NCBI GenBank assembly: GCA_029266525.1
Contig: JAQSWQ010000022.1
Span: 17,562 to 81,561 of the forward strand
Length of the DNA: 64,000 nucleotides
From: Microvirga sp.
GTDB taxonomy: Bacteria > Pseudomonadota > Alphaproteobacteria > Rhizobiales > Beijerinckiaceae
Direction of reading: 5' to 3'
In this document: in pieces, positions 1-11,009 of the stretch
How the letters are laid out: each line of letters begins with the position of its first letter
How positions within the stretch are numbered: the stretch's first letter is position 1
Program-made: the position numbers and the translations under genes
Notes under the pieces: generated by a model
What the model was told of the DNA's origin: nothing
Seen by the model: only the letters and a program-made list of their open reading frames with translations
Databases searched by the model: none

Positions 1-62
1 GCAACGCGCCCGGGCGAGAGCGCAAGGACCGGGGCCGCAGTCGCCGAGGCGATCGAGGCCAT
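1..62 (-). CDS. Start of a second ABC transporter permease (partial)
   Basis: An ATG on the minus strand at 62-60 opens a frame that stays open to the left edge. About 20 residues are visible, Ala-rich and ending near a Pro-Gly-Arg. It begins 3 bases after the stop of the DppB-type permease. In dipeptide ABC operons the second permease (DppC-type) follows DppB directly, and a short unconserved N-terminus before the first membrane helix is usual for that family. The DppC identity is inferred from position only, since no conserved motif lies inside the window. Confidence 0.5.
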   Translation of the reverse strand, partial: MASIASATAAPVLALSPGRV

Positions 63-65
63 GGC

Positions 66-983
66 TCAGCCGATCCGGATGCGCGGGTCGAGCGCCGCGT
101 TGAGGATGTCGGCGAGGAGCGTCAGCACGGCATAGGTCGCGGCGATCACGAGGAGGATCGCCTGGATGACCTCGATGTCGGCGCGCTGGATCGACTGCCA
201 GGCGAGATAGCCGAGCCCTTTCAGCGAGAACACCGTCTCGATCACGATCGAGCCGCCGAGCATGAAGCCGAGCTGCACCGCGGCAAGCGACACTACCGGG
301 ATGATCGCATGGCGCAGCCCATGGCGCACGACCACGCGCCAGCGCGAGAGCCCGAAGGCGCGGGCGGTACGCACGTGATCCGACTGCAGCGCCTCCATCA
401 TGCCCGAACGGGTGAGGCGCATGATCGCCGGCGTGGCGTAATAGCCGAGCGCCACCGAGGGCAGGATGAAGTGCTGCCAGGTCGCGTCGCCGGAGACCGG
501 AAGCCAGCGTAAGAGCACGCCGAAGACGTAGATCAGCCCGAGCGCGAAGAGGAAGGACGGCAACGCCTGGCCGGCGACCGCGATCCACAAGGCGACGCGG
601 TCGACGATGGTGTTCGGCCTCAGCGCCGCGGCGACGCCGAGCGGGATCGACAGCCCGAGCGCGAAGGCGAGCGCCAGCACGCCGAGGGTCGCGGTGACCG
701 GCATGTGCTCGGCAAGCACCTCGCCGACGCCGAGCTTCAGGTAATGCGAGCGGCCGAAATCGCCGGCTAGGAAACGCCCGACCCAGGTCAGGTACTGCTC
801 CCAGATCGGGCGGTCGAAGCCGTAGGTCCGGCGGATCGCCTCGACGTCTTCCGGAGCGGCGTTCTCGCCGGCCATGGCGGCCGCCGGATCCCCGGTAAGG
901 TGGACGAGCGAGAAGGCCACCATGGAGGTGACGGCGATCACGAGCGCCGTCACCAGGAGCCGTTGGACGATGAACCGTAGCAT
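66..983 (-). CDS. Dipeptide/oligopeptide ABC transporter permease, DppB type
   Basis: A 305-residue inner-membrane permease of the peptide/nickel ABC importer family. It has the DppB/OppB layout: an N-terminal helix (about residues 4-28) followed by LTGDP, a long periplasmic loop with YGFDRPIWEQY (about 54-64), then five more helices. The EAA loop that docks on the ATPase is visible near residues 201-221 (HVRTARAFGLSRWRVV). It lies 45 bases downstream of the substrate-binding protein gene and 3 bases upstream of a second permease start, so this is one operon. No ATPase is inside the window and it is probably beyond the left edge. Substrate is unknown; peptides are likely given the peptidase-like genes upstream. 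Confidence 0.93.
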   Translation of the reverse strand: MLRFIVQRLLVTALVIAVTSMVAFSLVHLTGDPAAAMAGENAAPEDVEAIRRTYGFDRPIWEQYLTWVGRFLAGDFGRSHYLKLGVGEVLAEHMPVTATLGVLALAFALGLSIPLGVAAALRPNTIVDRVALWIAVAGQALPSFLFALGLIYVFGVLLRWLPVSGDATWQHFILPSVALGYYATPAIMRLTRSGMMEALQSDHVRTARAFGLSRWRVVVRHGLRHAIIPVVSLAAVQLGFMLGGSIVIETVFSLKGLGYLAWQSIQRADIEVIQAILLVIAATYAVLTLLADILNAALDPRIRIG

Positions 984-1028
984 CGGATCGCCGATGAGCC
1001 GGCGCGCTTCAGGTCGCGCCGGCGCCGG

Positions 1029-2576
1029 TCACTTCCAGCGCGCCATGTAGAAATGCGCCATCTCGTCCTGGGTCAGCGGGAAGTCGAAATCCTTGCTGTA
1101 GGCGTAGGTGCGCCCGTAGATGAACAGCGGCACCGCATAGGCCTGCTCGTTGATCTTCTTGAGCGCCTTCGCGTAGAGCGCCTTGCGCTTCTCCGGGTCG
1201 GTCGAGGTGTCGGCCTCCGCAAGCCAGTCGCGCACCTCGGGATCGCGCGCATAGTCGTCGACGCTGTGGCGGAAGTAGTAGCTCGTCGAGGCCGAGGCAT
1301 CGAGGATGCCGTTCGAGCCGAAGGTGAGATGCGCCATCTCGGTCTTGCCCTCGATGATCAAGGGCCGCAGCGCCTGCCATTGCAGGAACTTCAGCTCCGG
1401 CTTGATGCCGGCCTGGCGCAGGTAGTTGAGCACCGCCTCGGAATAAGGCCGGTCGCGATAGGCGTAGAACGGGATCGACAGGTTCGAATGACCGGCCTCC
1501 TTGAGGAGCGCCTTGGCCTTCGCCGGGTCGTAGGGATAGTCGGGGACGTCGGTGGTGCAGCCGAACTGGACCGGCACGCAGAGCGATTTCTGGACCGCGG
1601 CGCCTTCGCCGACGAGGTTCTTGGCGATCGCCTCGCGATCGATGGCGTGGAAGATCGCCCGGCGCACCCTCAAATCCTTGAGCGGCGTGTCGCCGGTGCG
1701 CCCGGCCGCGTCGAGGGAGAGAAACGACATGCGCATGGTCGCGGCCGATTGCACCACCACGTTCGGCATGGCGCCGAGCTGCTTCGCGTTCTCGGGCGGC
1801 ACGCCCCAGATCCAGTCGACGCCGCCGGTGAGGAGCTCGGCGACCTGCGTGTCGGCGTCCTTGATCGTGCGGTAGACGATGGTGCCGATTTGCGGCTTGC
1901 CCTTGGGGCTGCCGGCGAAATAGCTCGGGTTCTTGACAAGCGTGACCGACTGGCCGGGCTTGTGGTCCTTGAGGATGTAGGGACCTGTGCACATGGGCTT
2001 GACCGCGCCCCAGTCGCGTCGGGTCTTGCCGTCCGGCGCCGGCACGGACGGCGCGCTCTCGTAATGGCCGCGCGGGTAGATCGGGGTCGTGCCGGACAGG
2101 AACTCGAGCGCGGCCGGCGTCGCGGCCTTGGCGTGGATGCGGACCTTGTCGGGCGCGACCACCTCGACGTTCTTGATCCAATCGATGATGACGCGGATCT
2201 GCATGCCGCTGTCGGGCCGGCTGACATGGTTCAGCGTGTCGGCGACGTCCTGCGCCCCGAACTCGCGCCCGTCATGGAACTTGACACCCTTGCGGAGAAC
2301 CAACTCGAGCGTGGTGGGGCTGGTCCAGGTCCAGCTCTCGGCCAGCAGCGGCTTGTATTCGTTCGAGACCGGATCGCGGTGGAGGAGCGAGTCGCATTGC
2401 GCATAGGAGATGATCAGCACCTCGCGCTGGTTGCCATAGTAGAGATCCGGCGGGCCGATCTCGGTGCCGGTCGCCCAAACGAAGGTGTCGTTGGCCTTGC
2501 CCGCAAGCGCCGCGCCGCTTCCGGCGAGGAGTGCGGCCGCGCCGATCGCGAGATGCCGGATGGTCTTGCCGATCAT
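1029..2576 (-). CDS. ABC transporter substrate-binding protein, family 5 (peptide type)
   Basis: A 515-residue periplasmic solute receptor of the DppA/OppA family (SBP_bac_5). It carries a signal peptide (MIGKTIRHLAIGAAALLAG, cleaved near ALA). Typical family stretches are LAESWTWTSPTTLELVLRKG, VKFHDGREFGAQDVADT and a C-terminal AVPLFIYGRTYAYSKDF. I chose the ATG at 2576 because GGGAG lies 7 bases upstream and the signal peptide starts cleanly there; an in-frame ATG 27 bases further upstream has no such site. It feeds the DppB-type permease that follows it. Families of this type bind di- and oligopeptides, but several members bind other solutes, so the ligand is inferred only from the hydrolase genes upstream. 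Confidence 0.93.
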   Translation of the reverse strand: MIGKTIRHLAIGAAALLAGSGAALAGKANDTFVWATGTEIGPPDLYYGNQREVLIISYAQCDSLLHRDPVSNEYKPLLAESWTWTSPTTLELVLRKGVKFHDGREFGAQDVADTLNHVSRPDSGMQIRVIIDWIKNVEVVAPDKVRIHAKAATPAALEFLSGTTPIYPRGHYESAPSVPAPDGKTRRDWGAVKPMCTGPYILKDHKPGQSVTLVKNPSYFAGSPKGKPQIGTIVYRTIKDADTQVAELLTGGVDWIWGVPPENAKQLGAMPNVVVQSAATMRMSFLSLDAAGRTGDTPLKDLRVRRAIFHAIDREAIAKNLVGEGAAVQKSLCVPVQFGCTTDVPDYPYDPAKAKALLKEAGHSNLSIPFYAYRDRPYSEAVLNYLRQAGIKPELKFLQWQALRPLIIEGKTEMAHLTFGSNGILDASASTSYYFRHSVDDYARDPEVRDWLAEADTSTDPEKRKALYAKALKKINEQAYAVPLFIYGRTYAYSKDFDFPLTQDEMAHFYMARWK

Positions 2577-2613
2577 GGGGTTTCTCCCGTGTGTCGTGGT
2601 CATGATTGGGCGC

Positions 2614-4449
2614 CTAAGAGCGCCAGGGCAGCGTGAGCGAGGAGGCCATGGCGCCGCCGCGCCGGATCGTCAGCAGCGGCGGGCGCCCGTGCGGGACCTG
2701 CGCGTAGTGGTCGGCATCCGCGCCGGCGATCGCAAGGCGGATGCGGCTGCCGCGCTTGAAGGTCCAGGAGGTCGGGAGCAGCGCGAAGCGCAGCCGCTGC
2801 GGCTCGCCCTTCGGCATCGGCGCCGCATCGGCCCGCGCGAAGGTCCGGAACGGCCAGCTCCAGCGCTGAAGCGGCTCGGGCTCGGCTTCCTTGCGGTGGA
2901 TCGCGCGCAGCACTCCCTCCGTCACGTAGCGCAGGGTTCCGTCATCCTCGATCTCGGAGAGATAGACGTGCACGGCGGCATCGCCCTCGCTCGACGACAT
3001 CCAGAGGTCGAGGACCGGATGGCCGGAGACCTCGGCGTCGTCCGACACGGGCTCGGAGGTATAGCGCAGCATGCGCGCGTCCCGCCCCTGCCAGTCGCCA
3101 TAATAGTCGCGCGTGTCCTCGGCTGCCAAGCGTTCGTGCCGCGTGTTGGCGCCCGTCCCGACGGTGAAGTCGACCTTGTATGAGTCCTCGCCTTCCCCAT
3201 CCGGCGCCTCGGCGAGTGCGCCCGCGGCGGCGAGATGGAACGTCCTCGCCTCCCGAACCGGTGGCCAGCCCGGCGCGGCGCGCCAGGCTTCGCCGCCCAT
3301 CACGAAGTAATGCACCCGGGCTTCCGACTGCAGGCCCGTGTCGCGGTCCATCAGGTAGTGGTCGAAGAAGCGCAGGACCTCGGCGAGCACGTTGAAGCGC
3401 GGCTCGACGGCGTCGCGGAAGGGCGAGACGTTGGCGCGCGCCCCGTGGTCCCAGGGCCCGAGCAGCAGGTGCTGCCGCTCGTTCGGCAGCGACAGGAAGC
3501 GGGCGATGGCGCCGTTGGCGAATCCGGCTCCATCCATCCAGCCGCCGATGGAGTAGACCGCCACGTCTTGCCGGATCTCATGAGCGTAGTTGTAGGGGCT
3601 GAAGGAGGGCGCACCGAAGCTTGGGTCGTAGGGCAGGCGGTCGTCGGTGAAGCGGAACTCGGTGATGAAGTCAGGCATGTGGAAATTGCCGAGATGCTCC
3701 CTTGTCGCCTCGCGCAGGAGCTTTCCGTCAGCGTCCTCGTCGACCGGCTGCGGACCGGCGAAATTGGGGTCCCTGAAGTAGGCGTAGTTGGCGAGGAGAT
3801 CGCGCCGGTCGTGGTCGAGCGCGATCATGAGCTGGTCGTAGCTCGCCGCGAGCCGGTTCAGCAGCACCCCGCCCGGATAGAAGTGGTCCACATAGGTGTT
3901 CCACACCGCAAACAGCGGCGCGACCGCCTTCACGCCGGGATGGCCCGTGCTTGCGAGGAAGAGGGCGGCGGCGCCGAGATAGGAGATGCCGGTCGAGCCG
4001 ATGACGCCGTCCGACCAGGGCTGCGACACGATCCATTCTGCGATCTCGCGGTAATCGTCGCGCTCGGTCGGCGAGCGGAAGCTGTCGCGCGTGCCGAAGC
4101 TCGCTCCGGTGCCGCGCACGTCGACGACGACGAGCGCATAGCCGCGCGGGACGAAGAAGTCGCGGTACTTCGCGGCGTTCGGGCTGTTCTCGGTCCCGGC
4201 CGGCGCGCCGGCCTTCAATGCGAAGCGGCGGTAATAGGGCGTGAGGATCAGGATCGTCGGCAGCTTCGCGGCGGGCGCGGCTTGCGCCTCGTGCGGCAGG
4301 TAGACGTCGACCGCGAGGCGGCAGCCGTCGCGCATCGCGACGTAGCGCGAGAACGGCCTTGCCGGGCAGGCGAACTCAGGCGGGCGCGTCGCGAGATAGG
4401 CGCTCGGAGGGACGCGCCAAGCCTGTCCGTTCGTGTCGGTGTCGGCCAT
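2614..4449 (-). CDS. CocE/NonD family hydrolase (X-Pro dipeptidyl-peptidase-like)
   Basis: A serine hydrolase of about 611 residues in the alpha/beta-hydrolase superfamily that includes cocaine esterase, alpha-amino-acid ester hydrolases and X-Pro dipeptidyl peptidase S15. The oxyanion-region signature RDGCRLAVDVYLP and RGTGASFGTRDSF are visible. The nucleophile elbow GISYLG places Ser near residue 156, and the catalytic His lies in LGPWDHGARAN. The C-terminal third is the jelly-roll PepX_C domain (YTSEPVSDDAEVSGHPVLDL). No signal peptide is seen, so it is probably cytosolic. Start chosen at 4449 (MADTDTNGQ), which matches where family similarity begins; a longer in-frame start at 4500 exists. 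It lies between the GGT-family gene and the transporter. Exact substrate is unknown. Confidence 0.9.
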   Translation of the reverse strand: MADTDTNGQAWRVPPSAYLATRPPEFACPARPFSRYVAMRDGCRLAVDVYLPHEAQAAPAAKLPTILILTPYYRRFALKAGAPAGTENSPNAAKYRDFFVPRGYALVVVDVRGTGASFGTRDSFRSPTERDDYREIAEWIVSQPWSDGVIGSTGISYLGAAALFLASTGHPGVKAVAPLFAVWNTYVDHFYPGGVLLNRLAASYDQLMIALDHDRRDLLANYAYFRDPNFAGPQPVDEDADGKLLREATREHLGNFHMPDFITEFRFTDDRLPYDPSFGAPSFSPYNYAHEIRQDVAVYSIGGWMDGAGFANGAIARFLSLPNERQHLLLGPWDHGARANVSPFRDAVEPRFNVLAEVLRFFDHYLMDRDTGLQSEARVHYFVMGGEAWRAAPGWPPVREARTFHLAAAGALAEAPDGEGEDSYKVDFTVGTGANTRHERLAAEDTRDYYGDWQGRDARMLRYTSEPVSDDAEVSGHPVLDLWMSSSEGDAAVHVYLSEIEDDGTLRYVTEGVLRAIHRKEAEPEPLQRWSWPFRTFARADAAPMPKGEPQRLRFALLPTSWTFKRGSRIRLAIAGADADHYAQVPHGRPPLLTIRRGGAMASSLTLPWRS

Positions 4450-4586
4450 CGGCCCTGTCCATGTCCGACGCTTCGATACAGCATCGCTCCGCCGGTTCAA
4501 CCGTAGCCGCCCGCCCCTGGGCTGCGGCAGAATATGGCGACGTCAGGTCGCGTTGCAGGAGGTCGCACGTGCTGGATCTGTCGCGC

Positions 4587-6212
4587 TCAGGCGACGAGCG
4601 CGACGCCGTCGCGGCCGGGATCGGCGCCGCCGTCGAGCCGCCCGTCGCGGCAGCGGATGCCGTGCACATAGCCGAAGGTGAAGCTGTGGGGGCTGCGCAC
4701 GACGCGGTACCCGTCGGCCTCGAGCGCGCGGGTCACGAAGCGCGGGATGCGGTTTGCAACGTCGATGGCGCTGCTCGTCGCCGAGAAGCGCGGCGCGGCG
4801 ACCGCCTCCGCCATCGACATGCCGAAATCGATCGCGTTCACGATCGCCTGCAGGACGCCCATCACGATCTGCGTGCCGCCCGGCGCGCCGATCACGATGA
4901 AGGGCTCGTCGTCCTTGAACACGATGGTCGGAACCATGGCCGTGAAGCGGGCCTTGCCGGGCGCTAGACTGCCGGCGCGGCCGGGCCGCGGGTCGAATAC
5001 CGACATGCAGTTGTTGTACACGAAGCCGAGCCCCTCGGTGACGACCCCGGACGACATGCCGAGCGAGTGGGTCATGGTCACGCAATTGCCGGCGCGGTCG
5101 ACGACGGAGAGCTGGGTCGTGTTGGGCGGCGGCGGTGGATCGGCGTTGAGGCGCGGCACCTCGGCCTTGACGCCGCGAAGGATATCGGCCGCGAGCCCGG
5201 CGGCGTAATCCTTCGACACGAGCCGATCTAGCGGCACCTCGGTGAAGGCAGGATCGCCGACGAAGCGGTCCTTGTCGATCGTCGCACGCTTCATCGCCTC
5301 CGTGACCACCCGGATGTACTCCGGCGTGTTGTGGCCGAGCCCGGCGAGGTCGAAGCGCTCGAGCATATTGAGCATCTCGAGAAGCATCACGCCGCCGCCC
5401 GGCGGGCGGTTGGTGGTGACCCGGTAGCCGCGATAGCTGCCCGACAGGGGCGCCGCGCGCCGCGGGCGGTAGCTCGCGAGGTCGTCCCGCGAGAGGAGGC
5501 CGCCGTTGCGCGCAAAGTCTTCGGCGATGCGCTCGGCGATCTCGCCCTCGTAGAACACCGCCGAGCCCTTCTCGGCGATGAGCGCGAGGGTCGCCGCGTA
5601 ATCGGGATTCTTCACGAGCTCTCCGACACGCCGGGGCGAATCGTCGGGGCGGCAGTAAAGGCGCCGTCCGGCCGGGCTGAAGCGCAGGCGCTCGGGATTG
5701 GGCGTGCGGCCCATCTCGCCTTCGTCCAGCCAATAGCGCTCGACCGCCGGCCGCACGAGCCAGCCGTCCCGGGCCCATTCGATCGCCGGCCGGCAGATCT
5801 CCTTCCAAGGCAGCACGCCGATGGAGCGATGGATCTCCTCGAAGGCGCGTAGGCTCGCCGGCACGCAGACCGACTGGTAGCCGATGTCGTTGACGCGGCC
5901 CTTGAGCATGAAGCCGAATCCGTCTCGCGCCTCGCCCTCGACGAGGTGCTCCCACATGCCGGGACGCGTCGCGGCGGGCGCAGGCGCGTGGAAGTCGACG
6001 TATTCGTGCACCTGCCGCGCAGGCATATAGACGCCGGCGCTGCCGAAGCCGGCGATGCCGCACATCAGCGGATCGACCACGGTCTGCACGAAGGCCGCGG
6101 CGATCGCGGCGTCGACGGCGTTTCCGCCGGCCCGCATCGCCTCGACGCCGGCCTCGGCCGCCTCCGGCTGCGGCGCCACCACCATTCCGCTTTCGAACGC
6201 TGATCCTTTCAT
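4587..6212 (-). CDS. Gamma-glutamyltransferase family protein (Ntn hydrolase)
   Basis: A 541-residue member of the gamma-glutamyltranspeptidase family, made as a proenzyme that cleaves itself before a Thr. The N-terminal block GGNAVDAAIAAAFVQTVVDP is typical. The autoprocessing and nucleophile motif NTTQLSVVD places the catalytic Thr at residue 365, followed by TMTHSLG and a C-terminal GAPGGTQIVMGVLQ. No signal peptide is present, unlike periplasmic GGTs, which suggests a cytosolic enzyme acting on imported gamma-glutamyl or related amides. It lies 18 bases downstream of the hydrolase gene and upstream of CocE/NonD in the same operon. Related enzymes hydrolyse cephalosporin side chains or capsule poly-gamma-glutamate, so substrate assignment is open. 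Confidence 0.93.
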   Translation of the reverse strand: MKGSAFESGMVVAPQPEAAEAGVEAMRAGGNAVDAAIAAAFVQTVVDPLMCGIAGFGSAGVYMPARQVHEYVDFHAPAPAATRPGMWEHLVEGEARDGFGFMLKGRVNDIGYQSVCVPASLRAFEEIHRSIGVLPWKEICRPAIEWARDGWLVRPAVERYWLDEGEMGRTPNPERLRFSPAGRRLYCRPDDSPRRVGELVKNPDYAATLALIAEKGSAVFYEGEIAERIAEDFARNGGLLSRDDLASYRPRRAAPLSGSYRGYRVTTNRPPGGGVMLLEMLNMLERFDLAGLGHNTPEYIRVVTEAMKRATIDKDRFVGDPAFTEVPLDRLVSKDYAAGLAADILRGVKAEVPRLNADPPPPPNTTQLSVVDRAGNCVTMTHSLGMSSGVVTEGLGFVYNNCMSVFDPRPGRAGSLAPGKARFTAMVPTIVFKDDEPFIVIGAPGGTQIVMGVLQAIVNAIDFGMSMAEAVAAPRFSATSSAIDVANRIPRFVTRALEADGYRVVRSPHSFTFGYVHGIRCRDGRLDGGADPGRDGVALVA

Positions 6213-6230
6213 TCCGAAACCCCGTTGATG

Positions 6231-8195
6231 CTACTCGGCCGGCAGCGACACGTCGTGACGCGGCCGTCCCCAATCGCGCGCGAGCGCGAGCGTCGGCTCG
6301 AGATCCTCCTCGAGCATGAAGCCGTCCGCGATCAGCGCCTCCGCGGCCGTGCGGATGCGGGCGACATAACCCTCGGCCGAGCCGTAACGCTCGAGGATCG
6401 GACGGCGCGGATCGCCGACCATGGCCGCGCCCTCCGCCGTGTCGGGCAGCGCAATCGTCGCCCCGTCAAAGCCGTGCATGGCCCCATGGCCGAAGCCGCG
6501 CGAGCGGATGTTCCAGCCGGTGTAGGTCGCGAGCGGCGCCGCGACCATGGGGGCACGGATGCCCGCGATCTCGTTGCCGTCGGCGTCGACGGCGGGGACA
6601 AGGACCGCGTAGGCGCCCGCCTGCGCACCGTCGAAGCCGTTCGGCGCGCGCGGCGCGATCACGCCCGGAATGTTGGGGAACGCCGCGCGCCAAGTCGTCT
6701 CGCTGACGAGCGTGCCCTCGGCGCGCCGCGGCATGCGGCTCGGGGGCGGCGGCGCGCCGGCTGTCGCCCAGCGGTCGAGCGCGTCGAGCAGCGCGCGGAA
6801 GAGAAACGAGGTCTGCACCACGTTGGTCGGGTGCTCGAAACCGCCGGTTGCCGGCCTCTCGGCGCGTGGATCGGCATAGTGCTGCGAGCTCGCCCAGCTG
6901 TAGATGCGCACGTTCTCGGGCTCGGGAAGGTCGTTCCCGGCTGCGTCGGTGTGCACGAGCGAGCCGCGGCGCTGCCAGTACTCGGTCGAGGTCTGGGTGT
7001 GGATGATCAGCGGGTCGGTGTCGGGTCGCTTCGCGATCGCGTCGCGCGCCCCGGTCAGCGGGTCCTCCGAAAAGTCATAGGCGAAGGGGAAGGTATCGGT
7101 CTCGTTGCCGTGGTCTTCGTATTGCTGGCTGCCGGCGACCGTGAGATTGGCGAAGCGGCTCATGTTCATGCGGCCGGCTCCGGCGACATGCGCGAACACC
7201 CCGTCGAAGACGCGCCCGCCGCCTGGATTCGCGTTGAAGCCGCGATGGACGAAATCGCGGATGCAGCGGCCGGTCTGCGAACGGCCCCACGCATAGGCCC
7301 TCTCGGCGCCGCGTCCCTCGTGCAGGAGGGGGTTCTCGGGGCTGTCCGATTTGAGACAGGCGATCGCGTCGCGCACGACCGCATGGCCGAGCCCGAGGAC
7401 GAGCGGCGCGGACCCTTCATATTCGAGTTCGTAGATCCAGCCGGGCTGGATCCCGTCTGCAAGGTGGATGTGCGTCGCGGACGGCACGACCGCGCGCTCC
7501 TCGCCGGCATTGTCGAGCCCGATCCCGGCCTCCTCGCGCGCGAAAGCCCAACGCTCGGGCGGAATAACGAAGGGCTGCGAACCGGGATAGCGCCGGCGCG
7601 TGAGCTTGGCGCGACGGGTGTCGAGCGACACCGCCGGATGGCTGCGCGTGGTGATGCGGGCGCTCAAGGGAAAGCTCGTCACGCCCGGCCGGTCGGCGAT
7701 GAACTCGGTGCGCACGAGCCCGGCGACGGCTTCTCCGTTGATCCTGGCGACCGGCAGGTCGAGCAGCATGCGCCCGCCGCCGGGCAGGAGATCGGCCTGC
7801 CAAGCCACCCAGCCGATCGAGTATCCCCGCCGCATCAGGAAGCCGTTGCCGGCATGCGCCCGGGTCAGCGGCGCGTTCGAGTGGACGGCGTCGTTGAAGA
7901 ACTGCAGCGCCCGCTTGTTGCCGCGGTTGCCGTAGTCGAAGAACAGCCGGCCGTTGCCGCGCCCGAGATCGACCGGTTTCAGGATCATGAAATCGGCCGT
8001 GCAGGCGATGAGCCCATCCGGGCCGAGCGATGCGAGCGCGAGATCGGCGACGGCGCCTTCGGGCACGGAAGCGGGGTCGACGCGGACATGCACCTTCCCG
8101 CCGAGGCGTTCATAGGCGCCGCTCGCGCCGAACGCCTCCCCGTCGTCGAAGACCTGCCGGTCTTCGGTCGAGAACGCGACTTGTCCTCTCGTCAT
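6231..8195 (-). CDS. Alpha/beta hydrolase domain protein (Abhydrolase_10 type)
   Basis: A protein of about 654 residues of the large 'alpha/beta hydrolase domain-containing' family seen across proteobacteria. It starts MTRGQVAFSTEDRQ and contains the family block GRLFFDYGNRGNKRALQFF, a YSIGWVAWQ stretch and a nucleophile-like segment YAWGRSQTGRCIRDF (Ser in GRSQTG). Start chosen at 8195 rather than the longest frame (8327) because family similarity begins here and a GGTGGGGCAG stretch precedes it. It is the first gene of the minus-strand operon, divergent from the carboxylase gene, with 176 bases between the two starts holding both promoters. No member of this family has a function I can assign with confidence. 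Confidence 0.85.
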   Translation of the reverse strand: MTRGQVAFSTEDRQVFDDGEAFGASGAYERLGGKVHVRVDPASVPEGAVADLALASLGPDGLIACTADFMILKPVDLGRGNGRLFFDYGNRGNKRALQFFNDAVHSNAPLTRAHAGNGFLMRRGYSIGWVAWQADLLPGGGRMLLDLPVARINGEAVAGLVRTEFIADRPGVTSFPLSARITTRSHPAVSLDTRRAKLTRRRYPGSQPFVIPPERWAFAREEAGIGLDNAGEERAVVPSATHIHLADGIQPGWIYELEYEGSAPLVLGLGHAVVRDAIACLKSDSPENPLLHEGRGAERAYAWGRSQTGRCIRDFVHRGFNANPGGGRVFDGVFAHVAGAGRMNMSRFANLTVAGSQQYEDHGNETDTFPFAYDFSEDPLTGARDAIAKRPDTDPLIIHTQTSTEYWQRRGSLVHTDAAGNDLPEPENVRIYSWASSQHYADPRAERPATGGFEHPTNVVQTSFLFRALLDALDRWATAGAPPPPSRMPRRAEGTLVSETTWRAAFPNIPGVIAPRAPNGFDGAQAGAYAVLVPAVDADGNEIAGIRAPMVAAPLATYTGWNIRSRGFGHGAMHGFDGATIALPDTAEGAAMVGDPRRPILERYGSAEGYVARIRTAAEALIADGFMLEEDLEPTLALARDWGRPRHDVSLPAE

Positions 8196-8371
8196 CTGCC
8201 CCACCCCGGCGCGCCCGCGGACCTTCGAAGCCTTGATCGGGCGTCCGTAGGCCAGTGCGCCCGCCTTGTCGACGCGGCCGGACGCATGCCTATTTTGCCG
8301 CGCGCGCTCGTGGGCTACATGCGCCATGCGGCGAGGGATCGACCTGCATTGCCGCGACCACCGGAGCCTTC

Positions 8372-10387
<2,016 letters not shown>

Positions 10388-10494
10388 ACGCGTCCTCTTC
10401 TCTTCGGGCCGACGCCTGTGGGTGGCGGGCTGCGCGCGCGGCTGTGTACCATGGCCGCATTGAACGGCGGCCGCACCGGGCCGTAAGAAGGGCT

Positions 10495-10932
10495 ATGGCC
10501 CTCCACCTTCTCAAGCTCTGCGTCGGCTGCGATTCGATCCGCGACCTCGAGGAGTGGATCGAGGAAAACGCGGCCCATCACCGCCGCCTCGGGCGCCCCT
10601 ACGAGCAGACCCACACCACCCGCATGGTGCCGAAGCGCATGGAGGCGATCGTCGGCGCCGGGTCGCTGTATTGGGTGATCAAGGGCCAGGTCGCCTGCCG
10701 GCAGCGGCTACTCGCCATCCGTCCGTTCACCGACGGGGAGGGGATCGGACGCTGCCGCCTCGTGCTCGAGCCGATCGTGGTGCCGGTCGAGCCGCGGCCC
10801 TGCCGGCCGTTCCAGGGTTGGCGCTATCTTCAGAAGAAGGACGCGCCGCGCGATCTCACCCGCCGCTCGGGCGATCTCGCCGCGATGCCGGAGACGCTGC
10901 GGCGCGAGCTCGTCGATCTCGGGCTTCTCTGA
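10495..10932 (+). CDS. DUF1489 family protein
   Basis: A 145-residue protein matching the alphaproteobacterial DUF1489 family: MALHLLKLCVGCDSI at the start, then HTTRMVPKRMEAIVGAGSLYWVIKG and a C-terminal FQGWRYLQ. The start is ATG 10495, preceded by AAGAAGG; the longer frame from 10444 has no ribosome-binding site. It lies 107 bases downstream of the carboxylase gene on the same strand. The family has no established biochemical role. No membrane segment or signal peptide is visible, so a soluble cytosolic protein is expected. Confidence 0.85.
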   Translation: MALHLLKLCVGCDSIRDLEEWIEENAAHHRRLGRPYEQTHTTRMVPKRMEAIVGAGSLYWVIKGQVACRQRLLAIRPFTDGEGIGRCRLVLEPIVVPVEPRPCRPFQGWRYLQKKDAPRDLTRRSGDLAAMPETLRRELVDLGLL

Positions 10933-10937
10933 TGTCC

Positions 10938-10957
10938 TGTGTGCGTTCTCGCACACA
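10938..10957 (+). other. Intergenic hairpin after DUF1489
   Basis: An 8-base perfect inverted repeat (TGTGTGCG, loop TTCT, CGCACACA) begins 6 bases past the DUF1489 stop. It lacks a T-run, so it is not a textbook terminator. It may slow ribosomes or RNase, or help separate DUF1489 from the next gene. Confidence 0.45.
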
Positions 10958-10983
10958 CGGCGGGCGCCGGCGGCGCGATCATG

Positions 10984-11003
10984 CTCCCAACAAGACTTGG
11001 GAG
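10984..11003 (+). promoter_or_regulatory. Hairpin covering the ribosome-binding site of the next gene
   Basis: CTCCCAA at 10984-10990 pairs perfectly with TTGGGAG at 10997-11003 across a 6-base loop. The 3' arm contains GGGAG, the ribosome-binding site 6 bases before ATG 11010. If the stem forms in the mRNA the site is hidden. This is seen directly in the sequence; a regulatory role is inference. Confidence 0.5.
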
Positions 11004-11009
11004 AGTGTC

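Noticed and set aside
1053..2636. Long plus-strand open frame opposite the substrate-binding protein gene
   Set aside because: Arg/His/Asp-rich shadow with no family resemblance; the minus-strand frame has a signal peptide and conserved motifs. The same reasoning applies to the antisense frames at 6225-8717, 16438-18429, 38572-40602, 41429-42901, 47798-49477, 51196-53622 and 58712-60325.
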